From NCBI GenBank assembly GCA_949317995.1, contig OX439047.1, forward strand, positions 2,466,501 to 2,530,500: a DNA stretch of 64,000 bases. Reading direction: 5' to 3'. A program made the translations under genes and the position numbers. The notes under the pieces were generated by a model. It worked only from the letters and a program-made list of their open reading frames with translations. It was not told the origin of the DNA and did not search any database. Shown piece by piece: positions 11,201-21,109 of the stretch; positions within the stretch are counted from its first letter, which is position 1, and the number at the start of each line of letters is the position of its first letter. The stretch is from Acholoe squamosa. Lineage: Eukaryota; Annelida; Polychaeta; Phyllodocida; Polynoidae.

Positions 11201-14200
11201 TCACTGACTACAATGTACAGGTGCCACAGGCCTCATAGACTATGTACTGACTACAATGTACAGGTGCTACAGGCCTCTTAGACTATGTACATCACTGACT
11301 ACAATGTACAGGTGCTACAGGCCTCATAGACTATGTACTGACTACAATGTACAGGTGCCACAGGCCTCATAGACTATGTACATCACTGACTACAATGTAC
11401 CGGTGCCACAGGCCTCATAGACTATGTACTGACTACAATGTACAGGTGCCACAGGCCTCATAGACTATGTACTGACTACAATGTACAGGTGCTATAGGTC
11501 TCATAGACTATGTACTGACTACAATGTACAGGTGCCACAGGCCTCATAGACTACGTACATCACTGACTACAATGTACAGGTGCTACAGGCCTCATAGACT
11601 ATGTACTGACTACAATGTACAGGTGCTACAGGCCTCATAGGCTATGTACATCACTGACTACAATGTACAGGTGCCACAGGCCTCATAGACTATGTACTGA
11701 GTACAATGTACAGGTGCCACAGGCCTCATAGACTATGTACATCACTGACTACAATGTACAGGTGCCACAGGCCTCATAGACTATGTACTGACTACAATGT
11801 ACCAGTGCCACAGGCCTCATAGACTATGTACATCACTGACTACAATGTACAGGTGCTACAGGCCTCATAGACTATGTACTGACTACAATGTACAGGTGCC
11901 ACAGGCCTCATAGACTATGTACTGACTACAATGTACACGTGCTACAGGCCATATAGACTATATACCGACTACAATGTACAGGTGCCACAGGCCTCATAGA
12001 CTATGTACTGACTACAGTGTACAGGTGCCACAGGCCTCATAGACTATGTACTGACTACAATGTACCAGTGCCACAGGCCTTTTAGACTATGTACATCACT
12101 GACTACAATGTACAGGTGCCACAGGCCTCTTAGACTATGTACTGACTACAATGTACAGGTGCTAAAGGCCTCATAGACTATGTACTGACTACAATGTACA
12201 GGTGACACAGGCCTCATAGACTATGCACTGACTATAATGTACAGGTGCCACAGGCCTCATAGACTATGTACATCACTGTCTACAATGTACAGGTGCCACA
12301 GGCCTCATAGACTATGTACTGAGTACAATGTACAGGTGCCACAGGCCTCATAGACTATGTACATCACTGACTACAATGTACAGGTGCCACAGGCCTCATA
12401 GACTATGTACTGACTACAATGTAAAGGTGCTACAGGCCTCATAGACTATGTACGGACTACAATGTACAGGTGCCACAGTCCTCATAGACTATGTACTGAC
12501 TACAATGGACAGGTGCCACAGGCCTCATAGGCTATGTACATCACTGACTACAATGTACAGGTGCCACAGGCCTCATAGACTATGTACTGACTACAATGTA
12601 CAGGTGCCACACGCCTCATAGCCTATGTACATCACTGACTACAATGTACAGGTGCCACAGGCCTCATAGACTATGTACTAACTACAATGTACAAGTGCCA
12701 CAGGCCTCATAGACTATGTACTGACTACAATGTACAGGTGCCACACGCCTCATAGCCTATGTACATCACTGGCTACAATGTACAGGTGCCACAGGCCTCA
12801 TAGACTATGTACTAACTACAATGTACCGGTGCTACAGGCCTCAAAGACTATGTACTGACTACAATGTACAGGTCCTACAGGCCTCATAGACTATGTACAT
12901 CACTGACTACAATGTACAAGTGCCACAGGCGTCATAGACTATGTACTGAGTACAATGTACAGGTGCCACAGGCCTCATAGACTATGTACATCACTGACTA
13001 CAATGTACAGGTGCCACAGGCCTCATAGACTATGTACTGACTACAATGTACAGGTGCCACAGGTCTCATAGACTATGTACATCACTGACTACAATGTACA
13101 GGTGCCACAGGCCTCATAGACTATGTACTGACTACAATGTACAGGTGCCACAGGCCTCATAGACTATGTACATCACTGACTACAATGTACAGGTGCCACA
13201 GGCCTCAAAGACTATGTACTGACTACAATGTACAGGTGCCACAGGCCTCATAGACTATGTACATCACTGACTACAATGTACAGGTGCCACAGGCCTCATA
13301 GACTACGTACATCACTGACTACAATGTACAGGTGCCACAGGCCTCATAGACTATGTACTGACTACAATGTACAGGTGCCACAGGCCTCATAGACTATGTA
13401 CATCACTGACTACAATGTACAGGTGCCACAGGCCTCATAGACTACGTACATCACTGACTACAATGTACAGGTGCCACAGGCCTCATAGACTATGTACTGA
13501 CTACAATGTACAGGTGCCACAGGCCTCATAGACTATGTACATCACTGACTACAATGTACAGGTGCCACAGGCCTCATAGACTATGTACTGACTACAATGT
13601 ACAGGTGCCACAGGCCTCATAGACTATGTACATCACTGACTACAATGTACAGGTGCCACAGGCCTCATAGACTACGTACATCACTGACTACAATGTACAG
13701 GTGCCACAGGCCTCATAGACTATGTACTGACTACAATGTACAGGTGCCACAGGCCTCATAGACTATGTACATCACTGACTACAATGTACAGGTGCCACAG
13801 GCCTCATAGACTATGTACTGACTACAATGTAAAGGTGCTACAGGCCTCATAGACTATGTACATCACGGACTACAATGTACAGGTGCCACAGTCCTCATAG
13901 ACTATGTACTGACTACAATGGACAGGTGCCACAGGCCTCATAGGCTATGTACATCACTGACTACAATGTACAGGTGCCACAGGCCTCATAGGCTATGTAC
14001 ATCACTGACTACAATGTACAGGTGCCACAGGCCTCATAGACTATGTACTGACTACAATGTACAGGTGCCACACGCCTCATAGCCTATGTACATCACTGGC
14101 TACAATGTACAGGTGCCACAGGCCTCATAGACTATGTACTAACTACAATGTACAGGTGCCACAGGCCTCATAGACTATGTACATCACTGACTACAATGTA

Positions 14201-14466
14201 CAGGTGCTATAGGCCTCATAGACTATGTACATCACTGACTACAATGTACAGGTGCCACAGGCCTCATAGACTATGTACTGACTACAATGTACAGGTGCCA
14301 CAGGCCTCATAGACTATGTACATAACTGACTACAATGTACAGGTGCCACAGGCCTCATAGACTATGTACTGACTACAATGTACAGGTGCCACAGGCCTCA
14401 TAGACTATGTACATCACTGACTACAATGTACAGGTGCCACAGGCCTCATAGACTGTGTACATCACT
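5290..14466. repeat. Giant intronic minisatellite (about 9.2 kb, 43/48-bp units)
   Basis: About 200 head-to-tail units lie inside the last lipase intron. The core reads TGACTACAATGTACAGGTGC, then CACAGGCCTCATAGACTATG and TAC. Two length classes, 43 bp and 48 bp (an extra ATCAC), are interleaved. Point variants (GCTACAGG, TAGAATG, ATATACCGAC) mark individual units. The short open frames near 6919 and 10250 are repeat artefacts. A block of about 3.06 kb is duplicated within it (see findings). Confidence 0.98.
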
Positions 14467-14534
14467 GAGCATGCATCTACATCTATTCTAAATCACCATC
14501 TATATGTATTATAGCATGCATCTACATGATGCAT

Positions 14535-14630
14535 CGACAAATTTGCGACGATCTGCTTGGTCAAGGGGTGGTCATGTTACTTTTTAATTTGGGCATGCAT
14601 TAGCAAGCTAGGCCCCCTTTGAAATTAATT
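14535..14630. mobile_element. Decayed second copy of the TTAA MITE, opposite orientation
   Basis: AAATTTGCGACGATCTG, then GGTGGTCATGTTAC and AGGCCCCCTTTGAAATTAA, match the reverse complement of the interior and end of the element at 4567-4732. The copies are inverted relative to each other and flank the giant array. Confidence 0.5.
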
Positions 14631-14639
14631 TTTGAAAAT

Positions 14640-15850
14640 TTGATGTCACACAATCCCTGACACCCCCCCCCCCACCCACCTGTCACACCTGGTCACAATA
14701 ATAAATTCCCCCCAACCCCCTCCTGTGTGATGTTATTTATCATATATAGGAGCCAAGGGCAATATATGCTACTACTTCCTGCAGGTGTCTTAGCAAAGTC
14801 ATATATAGGCCCTAGGTATCAGAGTGACATAATAGATTGCCTATGGTGGTGCACAGTGCAGCCCCCTTCATTTGGCATTTGGAGTATTGTGCACTCAGCT
14901 TTGACCAGGTCCTTTACTGCAATGTACAGGTAGTTAGCAGGGTGGGAGCAGTGGGGGCATGGTGATCAAAAGTACAGGGCCAGCCCAGGCATATATGTCG
15001 CCTGGGGGTCAGAGGCTGGGACCGGCCCTAGCTATAGCTTCTTTCAGTAGTATATAGACTAAAATCTTAGGGAATGTTCAACAATCATGTCACTGTTTTC
15101 TTTTTGGCAGTTTTTAGGACCCCCCCCCTCACCCCAATGTCACTGTCTGTCACTGGTACCAAAAGAGCCCCCTCCACCCCCTAAGCAGTGATGCAATTGT
15201 AACATTCCCTTGTATTATATGATTTTGTTTCTCATTTTGGCTAAATAACTTCCATCTATCAAGCACTGTACATGGGAGTTGTTTATTGCTGAAGGGGTGC
15301 CCAAGAACCCAAGAACCCTCACTTGGCCCTTGGCCTCCCTCTACTGAAAATGGGCATCCAAGGCTGCCAATTTTATAGCATCAAAAGTCACAATTAAAGA
15401 CCGGTCCAGGCCCTAAGTATGGGCCTGGATTATCGCGGCTGGGCCGGCCTAGGCAGTATGTTCCAATACCGCCTTGGGGTCAGAGGCTGGTGGCTAGTGT
15501 GAGTATGTCTGGTGGGATGCTGCTGCTTTACATGAAGTCAAGTGATCACATTTACCAAGTATGTGAGGCCTGGACTGGTATACTCAAGGTGCACTCATCA
15601 TGTCACGACTGCCCTGAGAGGAATCTGGATAAAAACCTAGAGAATCAGTAATAAAGCTGGCATTTTTCCTGTGTACAACTTGATTCATGTCGTGCTCTTC
15701 ACCAGGAACTTTACAAAATATCCGATAATTTGCCCACTCTCCCAACTCCAAGGTTTTTTCAATATCAAAAAGAAAAATCTGTAATCTCAAAATACACGGA
15801 CAATCAAATGAAAACAAAGGCTCATGGACTACATACAAATCAGCAGCTGG
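14640..15850 (+). other. Lipase intron with C-rich tracts and GGCC-rich foldbacks
   Basis: There are two poly-C stretches (near 14668 and 15120). Two related segments, 14978-15035 and 15400-15495, have complementary ends (AGGGCCAGCCCAGGC against GGCTGGGACCGGCCCT) and share GGGGTCAGAGGCTGG. They look like fragments of one SINE- or MITE-like family. A minus-strand open frame at 15584-15946 has no supporting motif. Confidence 0.45.
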
Positions 15851-15852
15851 TT

Positions 15853-16019
15853 TGAGTGTGTGTGTATACTGCTTATTTCCATGTGTGTGTTTAACCATGG
15901 TTAACAAGTGTGTATACTGCTTATTTCCATGTGTGTATTGTACCATGCTTTAAGTGAGTGTTTACTGCTTATTTTGATGTGTGTATTATACCATGCTTGT
16001 ATACTCTGCTTATTTCCAG
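15853..16019 (+). repeat. Minisatellite ending in the lipase splice acceptor
   Basis: About four units of roughly 50 bp contain TATACTGCTTATTTCCATG and TGTGTATTATACCATG. The last unit carries TGCTTATTTCCAG|GTGTG: a T-to-G difference from the array consensus gives the AG acceptor of the final lipase exon. The same unit occurs inverted at 16445-16935. Confidence 0.8.
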
Positions 16020-16122
16020 GTGTGCGGGTAACAGAGAGAGTAGAATGGGGCACAAGGCAGTCGTGTATCCGGGTCGTGGGAAGATGTTCCTGAAGATTAA
16101 AAAGGAGCCGCCTTTCTGCTGA
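16020..16122 (+). CDS. Pancreatic-type lipase, last exon
   Basis: After the acceptor at 16018-16019, the frame dictated by the phase-2 exon at 4423 reads CAGNRESRMGHKAVVYPGRG and ends KIKKEPPFC followed by TGA. This matches the conserved C-terminus of pancreatic-type lipases (C....rMGy.Ad...G.yfl.t....PFC). A poly(A) signal AATAAA at 16235-16240 suggests the transcript ends near 16255. The exon is too short to stand out as an ORF. Confidence 0.85.
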
Positions 16123-16234
16123 TACACCCTGTCATCATAGCACATTAATAGTAACAAGAATCCCTACATTTCTACTGACACACGTGGAGTGTCATCAAAG
16201 CATGTCAATTAGTAACAACAATTACAGCCTCCAT

Positions 16235-16240
16235 AATAAA
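16235..16240 (+). terminator. Poly(A) signal of the lipase gene
   Basis: AATAAA lies 113 nt after the lipase stop codon, in an A-rich stretch. It is the first canonical hexamer after the stop. Confidence 0.6.
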
Positions 16241-16444
16241 AAATAGATTTATAGTTCATCAATGTATTGGACTTGTTGCTCATTATTTGTTTTTGTATGA
16301 ATTGTTATCCCTCGCCAGATTTCTAAAATTATTAGAGACTGAATTTTCTGTTTTTTCATGAAAAGTAAGAAAAAGTCCTCATGAAAGAATGGAATGCCTT
16401 ACAGTGTAGCTTACATGGCATAGAACAGAGGGAGCCTGCTATAC

Positions 16445-16935
16445 TGATATGAATAATGTACACACACTCAAACCATGGTATAATACACACATGGAAATAA
16501 GCACTATACACACACTCAAACCATGGTATAATACACACATGGAAATAAACACTATACACACACTTAAACCATGATAACTCACACATTGAAATAAGAAGTA
16601 TGCACACACTCAAACCATGATAACACACACATTGAAATAAGAAGTATGCACACACTGAAAACATGATAATACACACATTGAAATAAGCAGTATACACACA
16701 CTCAAACCATGATAACATGCACATTGGAATATGTAGTATATACACACTCAAACCATGGTATAACAGACACATTGAAATAAGCAGTATACACAAACTTGAA
16801 CCATGGTATAACATACATGGACATGAGCAGTATACACACACTCAAACCATGTTTAAACACACACATGGAAATAAACACTATACAGACACTTAAACCATGG
16901 TATAATACACACATTGAAATAATCACTATACACAC
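16445..16935 (-). repeat. Minisatellite in the GPCR intron, inverted copy of the lipase array unit
   Basis: About ten units of roughly 50 bp (CACACTCAAACCATGGTATA, then ATACACACATGGAAATAAG). Read on the minus strand they equal the unit at 15853-16019. The array begins immediately at the 3' end of the minus-strand GPCR exon, so the exon's probable donor (AACT|GTGTGTATAG) lies in the first unit. Confidence 0.9.
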
Positions 16936-17156
16936 AGTTCCAAAAAGATCCAGGTCAGCCCCAGCGGTACAATGATGCCGGCAGCACCCAGAAGGGGAAC
17001 TTGATGCTGACGCTCTTTGACTTCTCCGACTTCAACTTGTTCCACTGGAGGCTGGACTTGTAGAGAACAACGCCAAACACGGCACCATTCAGGATAAAGA
17101 TGAGGGCCACAAGAGCCATAACAGCAACCAGGAGGGGGATATGAGCTAACCAACAT
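16936..17156 (-). pseudogene. Adhesion-type GPCR exon, TM5 to TM6, with a frameshift
   Basis: The exon lies on the minus strand after the acceptor ttctttcag (17157-17158). The first frame gives CWLAHIPLLVAVMALVAL and NGAVFGVVLYKSS: the ECL2 'CWL' and TM5 of class B2 receptors. A conserved TM6 (AAGIIVPLGLTWIF) follows in a different frame, the shift falling near the CCCC run around 17005. The single-base break may be a sequencing error or a real lesion. The probable donor is at 16936, where the minisatellite starts. Class assignment rests on CWL, the TM pattern and the 'LGLTWIF' signature. Confidence 0.65.
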
Positions 17157-17342
17157 CTGAAAGAATCATGATCGGATAAAACATTGAGTCACAACTAAGC
17201 ATGTCAGACTTGGTTTTGAGTATCTCCTCATTAATTTTCAGCATCACAAACACACTATGAATCATTAAAGGAATGAGAAAAGAAAGTCAGCTAATGTAGA
17301 TTTACGATGGAGTTTGTTTAAAGTGGAATAATCTGTTTTATT

Positions 17343-17410
17343 TTCCCCTTGTAGTCCATAGTTGTCCCTGCTGATCCCCACCGTTATACCAACAACAACT
17401 ATTGGAATGC
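17343..17410 (-). CDS. Adhesion-type GPCR exon, TM4
   Basis: The minus-strand acceptor atattcttag precedes codons for IPIVVVGITVGISRDNYG, matching TM4 ('G.P.lvvgit......dnYg') of adhesion GPCRs. It sits directly upstream of the TM5-TM6 exon in the same orientation. The donor is not clear: GTAAAT near 17307 is possible. The rest of the gene would lie further right but is interrupted by the LTR element that starts at 17614. Confidence 0.55.
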
Positions 17411-17613
17411 CTAAGAATATAAAAAAAATATGAGAAATAATGCTTCTAATGTGTGACTTGCAGGAATATATGATTGGATTGAATTGAAGAGCTTTTAAAT
17501 GTTAACAAATATTTTTCTCTAACAAAGATGTGGGTGAAATAGTTAAGAATAACATTGATAGGAAAGCATTATTGAACAAAATCATTGTGACACATACAGT
17601 CAGGATATGGGTG

Positions 17614-18970
17614 TGTCATACTAGTAATTGTGCATGATCAAGTTGTCATATGAGAAATATCATATGACTAGTGGTATATAGTGTAAATCCAACAAGCTCT
17701 TATAAATAGTGTTAATTCCAGTTATCACTGGTTTATTCAGCTTTAGGCAACATGTAAGAAATATCAATCACACAGTTGTAGTATGCAGGTAATTTCCACA
17801 TACAGTAAATATACAATTGTTCATAGAGTATAATGTTCTGTTCCACTCCACCTGTGAGGTAATAATAATAATAATACAATGTCCAGTATAGTTCTAGGTG
17901 GGTTCCCACACCTAGCTCCTGACCTGCTGCTTAGAAGAGTAATATAATAATGTATAACTTTACCCTCTGGTAGATGTCTTGCAGGAGATAGCCTCTGGCC
18001 ACTAGTGGTTGAGCCCTATGCCTGTCTAGCATAGTCTAACCATAGTGTAGAGCTATAGCAGGTAGCAGGAGTGATGACTGGAGATGTTACCTCTGGAGTG
18101 GTTCTGGTGATTCTGATTTCTAGGAGGAGCAGCCAGTGCTATTTGTACCATTTCTTGGCTTTGCTCCTCAGACTGACTGGAGCCAGTGGCATCTGCCTAA
18201 CTCTGCACTTGTTTGAGGGGAGTCTTTCATGTGTCACTGGGTGCACAAAGGACCCCCATGGACGCCGCCATGTCCCCCATTGTCTTGGTCGGTTCTGTAA
18301 CTTCAAACCCTCATATCTCGGTGGTTTACACCGTTACAACCGCCATTTTGGGCATGCGCGGAGTTGAATATGTCAAGTTACAAATGCCCGCTTGCCGGGC
18401 GCGTAACTTGCGCTGGTTTGTCTATAGCGCATTCTGAGGTCGAATTAGTCTACATGGCGTAACTTCCTAATAATAAGTGTTCCACCTTGTTTTTGGGCTC
18501 ATTTTGACCGTCTAATTATGGGCTTTCCATAAATGCTTTGATATTTGACCTAGGTTGCTCAGGAGCGACGCTAGAGCGACCGGAAGGTTATGGCGTCATG
18601 ACTTATGTAAGCTTTTGTTCAGTGTTTGGGTGCTCAGACACCTGTGACGGCGTCAGCGGTGCCCAGGCACCCCTAACGGCCGGTTGCATTCAGTTACAAG
18701 TTATTAAATTGTGCACTGGACCATGAGGTTGGTCACTTAGACCCTTAAAAGCATTATATTATGCAGTGGACCATGAGGTCGGTTCCTTTGGTGATGTAAC
18801 TTATGTATATTTGATAAAGCTGGTGTGCAGTGGAGCATGAACGCTCTTGTATAAAGTTTGAGCGCTCTTATCTGCTTATAGCTCTTATAACCAACCTATG
18901 TATTAATTTCTTATACATTCTTTGATTAATACAATAATATGTCACAATTTATGGAATAATAAAATGGTAT
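17614..18970 (-). repeat. 3' LTR of copy 1 (LTR-A)
   Basis: About 1.36 kb, starting TGTCATACTAGTAATTG and ending near AATAAAATGGTATACGATA. It is matched by LTRs at 40835 and 55531. A minus-strand AATAAA (plus-strand TTTATT, about 17730) near the left end fits a poly(A) signal in R for a minus-strand element. The 5 bp outside (gggtg) have no matching duplication that I could find. Small open frames inside are not genes. Confidence 0.85.
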
Positions 18971-19189
18971 ACGATAGAATACTCCCTCTCCCCCGAAAAA
19001 ATGCGAAACTCCGTCATTTCGCCGAGGGAATGTACAATATGTTTTTACCTTATTAGAAGTTATATACTGTTTGTAAGAGGATTTGAAGTAATAGGGAGTG
19101 CTTCAAATACAATTTTTTTGTGGTAGAGCTTTGTCAGTATATATAAACATTTTTCTCTGGGTAAAAGTACATTTCCTTAATTCTATATT

Positions 19190-19745
19190 TTACCATACAT
19201 TGGTGTATTTGCTTATGCATTTTCAATTTTGGGTACAAATTTCCAATTTTATGTACAACATACAATTTGGCAAATATCATATAATTTTGGCGTGCAATTT
19301 TGGCATTAAATGTCCAATTTAGTGTGCAAATTGAGCATAAATGATAATTTTAGTGTGCAAATATACAATTTCGCGTGTAATTGCGTTCAAGTGGCAATTT
19401 TAGTTTGCAAATATACAATTACGCGTGTAATTGGTCACACATGATATTTTTAGTTTGCAAATATATAATTTTGTGTGTAATTGGTCGCAAATGATAATAT
19501 CGATTTGCAAAAATCCAATTTAGTGTGTGAATTGGGTACAAATGTACAATCTAATGTGCAATATACATTTTAGTGTGCAAGTTGGGTACAACGTACAATC
19601 TAATGTGCAATATACATTTTAGTGTGCAAGTTGGGTACAAACGTACAATCTAGTGTGCAAACATACAATCTAGTGTGCAAACATACAATTTAGTGTGCAA
19701 ATTGGGTACAAACGTATAATTTCGGTATACAAAATACAATACGAG
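19190..19745. repeat. AT-rich degenerate tandem repeats inside LTR element copy 1
   Basis: Units of about 22-44 bp built on TTTAGTGTGCAAATTGGGTA and CAAACGTACAATC lie between the 3' LTR and the opposite-strand gene. They are strongly A/T-rich and non-coding. The same region is present in copy 2. The flanking sequence to about 20400 is AT-rich with homopolymer runs. Confidence 0.8.
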
Positions 19746-20427
19746 GGCCGGAAAAACAAAGTACTTCATGTACAATAGGCTCGTTTGTCTCTGAGTTACT
19801 CTGTAATTTGCTATATGGGTGTATTGATTGGCAATTTCGGCAGTGGGCCGCTGCTCTTAATTGACTTTTCCCTAGCCTTTTTGAGTATGTGTCCCTGAAA
19901 GAGATCATTTGGTGAGTATCTTAAGTAAACATTTTTTTATGTCAACAATTTTTCTCATCATCTTTTTTTTTTCAAATAATTTTTCTAACAATTTCTTGGT
20001 TACCTAAAGTGTGTTACTTTAAGTAAACCTTGGTATAGTATACAAGTGCTAGTGGGTACAAAAACTGTATTAGTTATCTACCTTGCATTCATGTATATTA
20101 ATGTTAGATTTGTACAATTTACAATTTGCAATTTGCGCGTGTATGCGTGCATTAATCATCGATTTTTGTGAGAATACCATAGATTTTCATATTATACATC
20201 AACAAGTGGCTGTGTATATATTTTTTTTTTCTAAATCAATTTTCTTTTTTCAATACTTTGATAATTTCATTGACAGTGGAGATGTGTCAGGAATGAGATG
20301 TGAATCTCTTCCCTGATGTGCTCATGCAGTGGTGGCACTCTGAGGTGTTAGGTGCCAGATTTTGACATGTGTCTGTGGCAGTGCCTAGCTTGGTGTCAGT
20401 GGGCAGTTCAGGGTGGGGGGTCGGTCC

Positions 20428-20465
20428 ATTAAAGGAGGGAGTGGCTGGTATTGGAGTATCAGTTT
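20428..20465 (+). promoter_or_regulatory. TATA-like box and initiator of the opposite-strand gene, copy 1
   Basis: ATTAAAGG (20428-20435) is followed 33 bp later by TCAGTTT (adenine at 20461), an initiator-like sequence, and by the ATG at 20493. Copy 2 has a better box (CATAAAAG) and the initiator TCAGTTC at equal spacing. Confidence 0.55.
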
Positions 20466-20492
20466 TTCACTGGAATCCTTTGCTGCTACATC

Positions 20493-20966
20493 ATGGCTCA
20501 CTTTCAAGCTATCCTTGAATTGCCTGTGTCACAGGTGATGGTGGTGGGGAGTCCGGCTAGGGCCCGGGTGGAGGCCAACCAAACCCTACACTATGGCTAT
20601 ATAGTGAAAAATCACAGAGAAATCTGTGAGCATGGTGATGTGCTGGTCGGTATGTACTCCTGCCGCTACTTTTTAGGTTCAGCTTTACGTCGGGGGGCCA
20701 CTGTGGCCCTCTTGGCCAGGGCCTTGACTAATATAGGGTCCTGGCCCATGAATACTAACCTTGGGCCACGTGAGCGAGTGTTGTGGGACTACCTGATGGC
20801 AGTCTCTTTTTTCGATCTTGCTGTGTCTGGGAATCCTTCTGTGGCTGCTGAGTATGGACTGGGATCGATGGAGGCCCGATTTCTTGAGTGGGATCGTGAT
20901 CACGGCCACATGTATGGATCGAGCCCCTACCGTCCCGCCATCATTGAGCCCGAGGCTCTTTGGTAA
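20493..20966 (+). CDS. Opposite-strand accessory gene of the LTR element, copy 1 (unknown protein, 157 aa)
   Basis: An intronless ORF, opposite in strand to gag-pol-env, lies between env and the 3' LTR. The product starts MAHFQAILELP, is rich in aliphatic residues with a central hydrophobic stretch (GATVALLARALTNIG), and ends PEALW. I recognise no domain, signal peptide or histone fold. The copy-2 counterpart aligns without indels: by my count 19 codons differ by replacement and 16 synonymously, fewer replacements than neutrality would give. The start is the ATG about 32 nt after the initiator. A histone-type stem-loop follows 46 nt after the stop. Confidence 0.75.
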   Translation: MAHFQAILELPVSQVMVVGSPARARVEANQTLHYGYIVKNHREICEHGDVLVGMYSCRYFLGSALRRGATVALLARALTNIGSWPMNTNLGPRERVLWDYLMAVSFFDLAVSGNPSVAAEYGLGSMEARFLEWDRDHGHMYGSSPYRPAIIEPEALW

Positions 20967-21011
20967 AACCGACTGACTGAAACCTAGGGTGTAAAAACCC
21001 GCCATCCCAAA

Positions 21012-21045
21012 GGCCCTTTTCAGGGCCGGCAAATTGTCCGAAAAG
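21012..21045 (+). terminator. Histone-type 3' stem-loop plus purine-rich downstream element, copy 1
   Basis: GGCCCT-TTTC-AGGGCC at 21012-21027 has the 6-bp stem and UUUC loop of replication-dependent histone mRNAs. The preceding CCCAAA matches their usual A-rich 5' flank. CCGAAAAGTTCTG begins about 10 nt downstream, where the U7 snRNP-binding element normally lies, and resembles AAAAGAGCUG, the complement of the U7 5' end as I remember it. The orientation and the 46-nt distance from the stop fit the plus-strand ORF. Confidence 0.75.
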
Positions 21046-21109
21046 TTCTGAATTCTGTCTCTGATATGTTATCTCCTGGTGGTGGACTGGGGGAAGTCTA
21101 GGCTGTTTC

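Noticed and set aside
5290-14466. CRISPR-like appearance of the long repeat array
   Set aside because: Units are contiguous with no unique spacers, and the sequence is from a eukaryote with introns. It is a minisatellite.
15584-15946. Minus-strand 120-codon frame in the last lipase intron
   Set aside because: No family motif, splice context or conservation; its start lies in the minisatellite.
18071-18437. Open frames inside LTR-A (also 41369-41581 in LTR-B)
   Set aside because: Not maintained across the three LTRs; frames differ and no start context is conserved.
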